The translations under genes and the position numbers were made by a program. Source: Sedimenticola sp. (lineage in GTDB: Bacteria > Pseudomonadota > Gammaproteobacteria > Chromatiales > Chromatiaceae). Taken from it: 13,191 bases of DNA. The notes below the pieces were generated by a model that was not told where the DNA came from, did not search any database, and was given only the letters and a program-made list of their open reading frames with translations. Location: assembly GCA_027038775.1 (NCBI GenBank), contig JALWGP010000149.1:1-13191 (forward strand), in the 5' to 3' direction. How positions within the stretch are numbered: the first letter of the stretch is position 1; every line of letters begins with the position of its first letter. Shown piece after piece: positions 8,599 to 13,191 of this stretch.

Positions 8599-9880
8599 CC
8601 GTCTCCCTTGTGACCGGCAACAGTTGCAACCCGTGTCCGGTGGATACTCCCCGCGGCGAGGCCAGGGGCAGCGGCCGGGCATCCTTCCTCCGTTCCAGAA
8701 AGGCCTGCACCTGCAGCTCGTTCTCTTCCGGCAACAGCGAGCAGGTGGCATAGAGGAGCTTACCCCCTGGACGCAGCAGCCGCCAGAGCCCATCGAGAAT
8801 TTCCCGCTGCCTGGCCGCCAGCGGCGGCACGTCGGCGGCCCGGCGCAGGAGCTTGATGTCGGGATGCCTGCGCATGACGCCGGTGGCGGTGCAGGGGACG
8901 TCGGCGAGGATCCGGTGGTAGCGGCGTCCGGCCCACGCCCCTTCCGGCTGCGCCGCATCGCCCAGCTCCAGCACCGCCTCCCGGCCCAGGCGCCGCAGGT
9001 TCTGCCTCACCCGATCCAGGCGTTCCCCGTCCACGTCCAGCGCCACCAGTTCCAGGTCGGCAGCCTGTTCCAGCAGGTGGCCGGTTTTGCCGCCGGGGGC
9101 GGCGCAGGCATCGAGCACCTGCATGCCGGGCCCAAGGTCGAGGAAACCGGCGGCGAGCTGGGCACCGGCGTCCTGCACCGACACCAGTCCCTGGCTGAAA
9201 CCGGGCAGGTCGGAGACAGGCACCGCCCGGTCGACGAGCAGCGCCGAAGGCACCCCCGGCACCGGCCGGCAGGAGATCCCCGCCTCGGCCAGGCGTCGCG
9301 CCTGCGCCTGCAGGGTGGTGCGGGACAGGTCGACCCGCAGGGTGAAGGGGGGGCGCTCCAGCAGCCCCTCGAGCAGGGCCGCGGCCTGCTCCGGCCAGGC
9401 CCGCTCCATGGCATCGATGAACCAGGCCGGCTGGCTGAAGCGGGCCACCGGATCCCGCAGGGCCTCCGCCAGCAGCCGTTTCTCTTCCCGCTGGAAGCGG
9501 CGCAGCACCCCGTTGACCACGCCCGTGGCCCAGCGCCGCTCCAGCAGCCGCGCCGCCTCCGTGGTCTCGGCCACGGCGGCATGGGGTGGAATCCGGGTGA
9601 AAAGCAGCTGGTAGAGCCCCACCAGCAGCAGCGCCTCCTGTACCAGGTCCCGCTCCTTGAAGGGGCGCCGGAGCAACCGGTGAACGAGGAAGCGGAGCCG
9701 GAAGTACCAGCGGCAGGTTCCCTGGGCCAGCTCCGCGAGCAGGGCCTGGTCACGCGTCTTCAGCCCCCGGCGATGAGCGGGCAGGAGATCGGCGAGTGAG
9801 CGGCCGCGCACCACCTCCGCCACCACCTGCGCCGCAACGGCGCGCACCGCTGCGGAAGCATCCCGGCCTTCCGCGGTCAT
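8558..9880 (-). CDS. rsmB: 16S rRNA (cytosine-967-C5)-methyltransferase RsmB
   Basis: S-adenosylmethionine-dependent methyltransferase that makes m5C967 in 16S rRNA, 440 aa, close to E. coli RsmB. The N-terminal NusB-like RNA-binding helical domain covers about 1-140. The Rossmann catalytic domain follows: motif I DACAAPGGKT (257-266), acidic LDVD (281-284), GDA with D308, motif IV DVPCTATGVMRRHPD (327-341) with C330, and motif VI ATCSLLPEEN (378-387) with catalytic C380. The spacing of the two cysteines fits C325/C375 of the E. coli enzyme. The ATG lies 13 nt after the fmt stop with only a weak ribosome site. Its last 41 bp overlap the DUF4390 gene. The order def-fmt-rsmB is widely conserved in gammaproteobacteria. 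Confidence 0.96.
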   Translation of the reverse strand: MTAEGRDASAAVRAVAAQVVAEVVRGRSLADLLPAHRRGLKTRDQALLAELAQGTCRWYFRLRFLVHRLLRRPFKERDLVQEALLLVGLYQLLFTRIPPHAAVAETTEAARLLERRWATGVVNGVLRRFQREEKRLLAEALRDPVARFSQPAWFIDAMERAWPEQAAALLEGLLERPPFTLRVDLSRTTLQAQARRLAEAGISCRPVPGVPSALLVDRAVPVSDLPGFSQGLVSVQDAGAQLAAGFLDLGPGMQVLDACAAPGGKTGHLLEQAADLELVALDVDGERLDRVRQNLRRLGREAVLELGDAAQPEGAWAGRRYHRILADVPCTATGVMRRHPDIKLLRRAADVPPLAARQREILDGLWRLLRPGGKLLYATCSLLPEENELQVQAFLERRKDARPLPLASPRGVSTGHGLQLLPVTRETDGFYYALLEKGPS

Positions 9881-9893
9881 GGAAACCGTCTGC

Positions 9894-10829
9894 TCAACCC
9901 AGCACCACGCCCTGGATGGCGTGGGCGTTGATGAAATCGGCGGCGCTCATGGCCCGTTTGCCCGGCATCTGCAACCGGGTGATCCGCAGCAGCCCTTCCC
10001 CCGTGGCCACATCCACCCCTTCGCGGGTGGCGGACATGACAGTGCCGGGCTCCGCCGCCAGCCCGTCGATGGCACGCGCTTCCCAGACGCGCAGGTTGGC
10101 ATTCTCATAGCGGGTGTGGGCCACCGGCCAGGGATTGAAGGCGCGCACCTTGCGCTCGATGCGCCAGGCGGGCTGGGTCCAGTCGATGAGCGCCTCCTTC
10201 TTGTCCAGCTTGGCGGCGTAGGTGGCCTCGGCGTCGTCCTGGGGAACCGGTTCGAGGCTGCCGTCGGCGATGCCGGGCAGCGCCTCCATGAGCGCCTCGG
10301 CCCCCAGGCGGGAGAGACGGTCGTGCAGTGAACCGCCGGTCTCCTCCTCGCCGATGGGCGTGCGCTTCACTAGGTAGACCGGGCCGGTGTCCAGCCCCTC
10401 CTCCATGCGCATGATGCTGACGCCGGTCTCGCGGTCGCCCGCCTCGATGGCGCGCTGGATGGGCGCCGCCCCCCGCCAGCGGGGCAGGAGGGAGGCGTGG
10501 ATGTTGATGCAGCCCAGCCGGGGAATGGACAACACCTCGGGCGGCAGCAGCAGGCCGTAGGCCACCACCACCATGAGATCGGGCTCGAGCGCGGCCAGCT
10601 CCGCCACCGCTTCGGGATCCTTCAGGGTGCGCGGCTGGAACACCGGGATGCCCCGCTCCAGCGCCAGCTGTTTCACCGGGCTCGGCGTGAGCTTGCGCCC
10701 ACGGCCGGCGGGGCGATCGGGCTGGGTGTAGACCGCCACCATCTCGTGCCCGGAATCGAGCAGGGCCTTGAGCGGCGGCACGGAGAAATCGGGCGTGCCG
10801 GCGAAGACGATGCGCAGGGGTTCCGGCAT
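9894..10829 (-). CDS. fmt: Methionyl-tRNA formyltransferase Fmt
   Basis: Transfers a formyl group from 10-formyltetrahydrofolate to Met-tRNA(fMet) in the cytosol, 311 aa, the normal length. The N-terminal formyltransferase domain begins [15 protein letters not shown] (6-20). The catalytic triad is visible as N109 and H111 in [18 protein letters not shown] and D147 in EEGLDTGPV. The C-terminal tRNA-binding beta-barrel covers about 205-311 ([25 protein letters not shown] region). The frame is open upstream to 10979, but the ATG at 10829 gives the conserved N-terminus. It shares one base with the def stop (TGATG), so translation is coupled and no separate ribosome site is needed. Def reverses the modification that Fmt installs. 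Confidence 0.97.
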   Translation of the reverse strand: MPEPLRIVFAGTPDFSVPPLKALLDSGHEMVAVYTQPDRPAGRGRKLTPSPVKQLALERGIPVFQPRTLKDPEAVAELAALEPDLMVVVAYGLLLPPEVLSIPRLGCINIHASLLPRWRGAAPIQRAIEAGDRETGVSIMRMEEGLDTGPVYLVKRTPIGEEETGGSLHDRLSRLGAEALMEALPGIADGSLEPVPQDDAEATYAAKLDKKEALIDWTQPAWRIERKVRAFNPWPVAHTRYENANLRVWEARAIDGLAAEPGTVMSATREGVDVATGEGLLRITRLQMPGKRAMSAADFINAHAIQGVVLG

Positions 10830-11365
10830 CAGAGGGCTTGGCGCCGGACCGCCTTCTTCTGCGCCGCCTCGGCCCGCGCCTCCTTCTCGAGCTTCTTGCG
10901 GATGCGTTCGCGCTTGAGTCGGGAGAGGTAGTCCACGAAGAGCTTGCCGTGGAGGTGATCGATCTCGTGCTGCACGCAAACCGCCAGCAGGCCATCGAGA
11001 TCCATCTCCACCACCTCCCCCTCGAGGTTCAGCGCCCGCACCTTCACCTTCTCGGCGCGTTTCACCTTGTCGTAGAAACCGGGCACCGACAGGCAGCCCC
11101 CTTCCATCTCCTCCTCGCCTTCGGCCGCCACCACTTCGGGATTGATCAGCACCATCGGCTGGTCCCGTTCCTCGGAGACGTCCACCACAATCAGCTGCCG
11201 GTCCACCCCCACCTGGGTCGCCGCCAGCCCGATTCCGGGCGCGTCGTACATGGTCTCGAGCATGTCGTCGGCGAGCTGGCGGATGGCGTCGTCCACCACC
11301 TTCACCGGCCTGGCATGATTTCTGAGACGTGGATCAGGAAATTTGAGGATTTCCAATATCGCCAT
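10829..11365 (-). CDS. def: Peptide deformylase Def
   Basis: Metalloenzyme that removes the formyl group from nascent N-terminal methionine, 178 aa, type I size. Motif 1 is [10 protein letters not shown] (44-53, with Q51). Motif 2 is GGCLSVP (89-95), with metal ligand C91. Motif 3 is QHEIDHLHG (132-140), with ligands H133 and H137 and catalytic E134. Motif 2 is normally EGCLSxP, and here the glutamate is G89 with a Glu at the preceding position. The lysine- and arginine-rich tail (150-175) is typical of proteobacterial enzymes, probably for ribosome contact. The start [15 protein letters not shown] aligns with known N-termini, although no strong Shine-Dalgarno sequence precedes it (only AGAGTGA further upstream). 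It is the first gene of the minus-strand block. Confidence 0.97.
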   Translation of the reverse strand: MAILEILKFPDPRLRNHARPVKVVDDAIRQLADDMLETMYDAPGIGLAATQVGVDRQLIVVDVSEERDQPMVLINPEVVAAEGEEEMEGGCLSVPGFYDKVKRAEKVKVRALNLEGEVVEMDLDGLLAVCVQHEIDHLHGKLFVDYLSRLKRERIRKKLEKEARAEAAQKKAVRRQAL

Positions 11366-11458
11366 GGCAATGAATTCACTCTATAGTTTTTCGGAAGCCG
11401 TCATTCGGAAATGAGAACAGCAGGGGCCCGTTTTGTTCCGCGGCACCGGCACCGGGAA

Positions 11459-11477
11459 CCCTCCGTTTTGTGGAGGG
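11459..11477. other. Hairpin in the def leader / divergent intergenic region
   Basis: CCCTCC (11459-11464) pairs perfectly with GGAGGG (11472-11477) around a 7-nt loop, GTTTTGT on the plus strand. Flanking GG...CC can extend the stem with small mismatches. It lies within a probable untranslated leader of def. No T-tract follows on either strand, so it is not a standard terminator. The loop 9-mer CCGTTTTGT (11463-11471) also occurs at 11428-11436. Confidence 0.4.
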
Positions 11478-11505
11478 ACCGACAAATTTGCAGCCTCCTG
11501 GCGAT

Positions 11506-11556
11506 GTATTATCGCACAAAGGAATACCAAGCATTTGACCGTAAAGCGTATTATCG
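11506..11556. repeat. Direct repeat GTATTATCG, two copies 42 bp apart
   Basis: The 9-mer GTATTATCG occurs at 11506-11514 and 11548-11556 in the intergenic region between the divergent def and LysM genes. The offset of 42 bp is four helical turns. Each copy is -10-like on both strands (TATTAT on plus, GATAAT on minus), so it may mark paired promoters or a regulator site. It could also be chance in an AT-richer spacer. Confidence 0.35.
11508..11516 (-). promoter_or_regulatory. def: Possible extended -10 promoter for the def block
   Basis: On the minus strand TGCGATAAT is an extended -10 element (TGN followed by GATAAT, 5 of 6). No good -35 hexamer is present at 17 bp, as extended -10 promoters can tolerate. 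A transcript from here would have a def leader of about 135 nt containing the hairpin at 11459-11477. Confidence 0.3.
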
Positions 11557-11564
11557 GGAAGAAT
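11535..11564 (+). promoter_or_regulatory. Possible sigma-70 promoter for the LysM gene
   Basis: TTGACC (11535-11540, 5 of 6 to TTGACA) is followed after 18 bp by AAGAAT (11559-11564, 4 of 6 to TATAAT). This predicts a start near 11571 and a leader of about 40 nt. It is a weak match and was chosen by eye. Confidence 0.3.
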
Positions 11565-11610
11565 GGCGGCAGCGCGCCGCGCCTTCCGGCCAACTCTCAA
11601 GGGACCGCCA

Positions 11611-12669
11611 ATGAAAAGAATCAGCCGCTTTTTCCTCACCCTGGTCATCGTCGCCGGCCTGAGCAGTGCCGGCCTGGCCGAAGAAGGGATGCTCAAGCCG
11701 GGGCACCCCACCCACTACGTGGTCAAGAAGGGCGACACTCTCTGGGACATTGCCGGCATGTTCCTGAAGAGACCTTGGCTGTGGCCGGAGATCTGGTATG
11801 TGAATCCCCAGATCCGGAACCCCCATCTCATCTATCCCGGAGACGAGCTGAACCTGGTCTACGTGGACGGAAAACCGCGGTTGATGCTGAGCCGCGGCCC
11901 GCTGAAGCTCTCGCCCAGGGTGCGCTCCGAGCCGCTGCGGCGGGCGATTCCCACCATCCCCATCGATCACATTGCCCCCTACCTGAGCCGTTCCTACGTA
12001 ATGGACGCATCGGCCATGGACGAGCTCCCCTACGTGGTCGCCTTCGCAGATGAGCACATCGTGGCGGGCGCGGGCCAGCGCATCTACGTCCGCGGCCTCC
12101 AGACCGACACCCCGGACCAGTACGACATCGTGCGCCCGGGCAAGGCCTACAAGGACGGGGAGACCGGTGAAATCCTGGGCTACGAAGCCCTCTACGCCGG
12201 CAGCGGGAAGCTGGTCCAGGGCGGGGATCCCGCCACCGTGGCCGTCAACCGCACCCGCAGAGAGGTGCTCACCGGGGACCGGCTGCTGCCCTTCTCGAAA
12301 AAGGACCTGGCCACCGATTTCCACCCGAAGGCACCGGAAAAAGCGATCAACGGAACCATCATCGACGCCCTGGACCGCGTCAACGAGATCGGCCAGTATG
12401 ACGTGGTGGTCATCGACCGGGGCACCGCCGACGGCATCACGCCGGGCACGGTGCTGCAGGTGAACAACCGGGGCGAGACGGTGCCCGACCCGGTGGCGCG
12501 CGGCAGGGCCCGCACCGCCCTCGATGCCTCTTTCATGGAAGAGGTCAAGCTTCCGGACGAGGAGGCGGGCCTGCTCATGGTCTTCCGCAGTCATGAGCGG
12601 GTGAGCTTCGGCCTGGTCATGTATGCGCGCAAGGCGATCCATGTTCACGACCGGGTGGTGAATCCCTGA
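11611..12669 (+). CDS. LysM peptidoglycan-binding protein, TsaP-like (PA0020 family)
   Basis: Exported protein of 352 aa. Residues 1-23 form a signal peptide (MKR start, hydrophobic core LTLVIVAGL, cleavage after GLA). A single LysM domain lies at about 35-84 (HYVVKKGDTLWDIAG through NPHLIYPGDELNLVYV), with the WLWPEIWYVNPQI insert typical of this family. The C-terminal region (about 95-352) is less easily assigned and resembles the FlgT-like part of TsaP. In Neisseria, Myxococcus and Pseudomonas, TsaP binds peptidoglycan and works with the type IV pilus secretin. Location beside def-fmt-rsmB matches PA0020 of P. aeruginosa. No pilus genes are in this window, so that role is by family only. 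Start choice: AAGGGA lies 6 nt before the ATG at 11611. An in-frame ATG at 11563 would place extra residues before the signal peptide. It is divergent from def and dprA follows closely. Confidence 0.88.
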   Translation: MKRISRFFLTLVIVAGLSSAGLAEEGMLKPGHPTHYVVKKGDTLWDIAGMFLKRPWLWPEIWYVNPQIRNPHLIYPGDELNLVYVDGKPRLMLSRGPLKLSPRVRSEPLRRAIPTIPIDHIAPYLSRSYVMDASAMDELPYVVAFADEHIVAGAGQRIYVRGLQTDTPDQYDIVRPGKAYKDGETGEILGYEALYAGSGKLVQGGDPATVAVNRTRREVLTGDRLLPFSKKDLATDFHPKAPEKAINGTIIDALDRVNEIGQYDVVVIDRGTADGITPGTVLQVNNRGETVPDPVARGRARTALDASFMEEVKLPDEEAGLLMVFRSHERVSFGLVMYARKAIHVHDRVVNP

Positions 12670-12682
12670 CCCGATCGTCCGG

Positions 12683-13191
12683 TTGGAAGCGACGGAAGCT
12701 CTCCTGCCCTGGCTCCGGCTGATCCACGCCGAAGGCGTGGGGCCGGCCACGCTCAATCCCCTGCTGCGCAGCGGTTTCACCCCCGAGGCGCTGCTCGCCA
12801 CCCCGCCGCCGCAACTCCCCGGCCGCGCCCGCGCCGCCCTGGAGTCCTCCGACCCGAAGAAGGTCGAAGCCTCGCTGGCCTGGCTCGAGGGGCCCGGTTG
12901 CCACCTGGTGACCCAGGACTCCTCCCTTTACCCCGGGTTGCTGAAGGCGCTTCCGGATGCCCCGCTGGCGCTCTTCGTTCGGGGGGACCCCGGCAGCCTT
13001 GCCTCTCCCCAGATCGCCATGGTGGGGAGCCGCAACCCCACCCGCGGCGGCATCGAGACCACGCGGGAGTTCGCCGCCCACTTCGCCCGCAACGGTCTCG
13101 CCGTCACCAGCGGGCTGGCACTGGGCATCGAGCGGGCGGCCCACGAGGGGGCCCTGGAGGGCGGCGGCCCCACCATCGCCGTCACCGCCAC
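12683..13191 (+). CDS. dprA: DNA-processing protein DprA, 5' part, cut by window edge
   Basis: Protein that binds incoming single-stranded DNA and loads RecA during natural transformation; it is also called Smf. Only the first 169 codons are present. The N-terminal helical (SAM/HhH-like) part reads LRLIHAEGVGPATLNPLL (11-28). The start of the Rossmann domain is seen as SLYPGLLKALPDAPLALFVRGDP, then IAMVGSRNPTRGG (111-123) and SGLALGIERAAHEGAL (143-158), where the usual GID is GIE. The reading frame is closed by a stop at 12659-12661, and the only standard start codon before the conserved region is TTG at 12683. It has no clear ribosome site and lies 13 bp after the LysM stop, so translational coupling is likely. 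The frame was recognised by translating directly, since no early ATG exists. Confidence 0.9.
   Translation, partial: MEATEALLPWLRLIHAEGVGPATLNPLLRSGFTPEALLATPPPQLPGRARAALESSDPKKVEASLAWLEGPGCHLVTQDSSLYPGLLKALPDAPLALFVRGDPGSLASPQIAMVGSRNPTRGGIETTREFAAHFARNGLAVTSGLALGIERAAHEGALEGGGPTIAVTA

Noticed and set aside
8599..8958. Upstream extension of the DUF4390 gene to 8958.
   Set aside because: It lies inside rsmB and would bury the signal peptide. The ATG at 8598 has a strong AAGGGAG site.
10830..10979. Upstream extension of fmt to 10979.
   Set aside because: It lies inside def in another frame and lacks conservation. The TGATG junction at 10829 gives the canonical N-terminus.
11411..11614. Small plus-strand open frame of 67 codons in the def/LysM spacer.
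   Set aside because: It has no ribosome site, overlaps the LysM start region and candidate promoters, and resembles no known family.

Overview
The window is GC-rich and gene-dense. It looks like chromosomal housekeeping DNA from a gammaproteobacterium. Evidence for this is the gene set def-fmt-rsmB beside a TsaP-like LysM gene and dprA, which is a Pseudomonas-type arrangement, followed by an NtrYX two-component system and TrkA/TrkH. A Chromatiales/Ectothiorhodospiraceae-like host is plausible from GC content and synteny, but that is inference. I see no phage, insertion sequence, CRISPR, tRNA or rRNA.

Layout: (1) Positions 1-162 hold a cluster of GC-rich palindromes, including two REP-like units, that runs into an intrinsic terminator for amtB. 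(2) Positions 163-1464, minus strand, encode the ammonium channel AmtB, with no glnK beside it. (3) Positions 1632-11365 are one tightly packed minus-strand block. In transcription order it is def, fmt, rsmB, a DUF4390-type exported protein, ntrY, ntrX, trkA, trkH. Neighbours overlap or are 4-13 bp apart, and the block ends in a strong terminator at 1510-1539. (4) Positions 11366-11610 are a divergent intergenic region with short repeats, a hairpin and weak candidate promoters. (5) On the plus strand a TsaP-like LysM protein (11611-12669) is followed by the 5' part of dprA. dprA apparently starts at a TTG codon and runs off the right edge.

How the genes fit together: Def and Fmt handle N-terminal formylation and deformylation, and RsmB modifies 16S rRNA. 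Downstream, a membrane sensor kinase (NtrY) and its response regulator (NtrX) lie next to the Trk potassium system. An exported DUF4390 protein is translated immediately ahead of the sensor.

The most interesting observation is in NtrX. Its receiver and helix-turn-helix look intact, but the central AAA+ domain has lost the sigma-54 contact motif GAFTGA. It also has substitutions at the Walker A lysine, sensor I, one arginine finger and the sensor II arginine. This suggests a regulator that works without canonical ATP-driven sigma-54 activation. I do not see a wholly new multi-gene system in this window.
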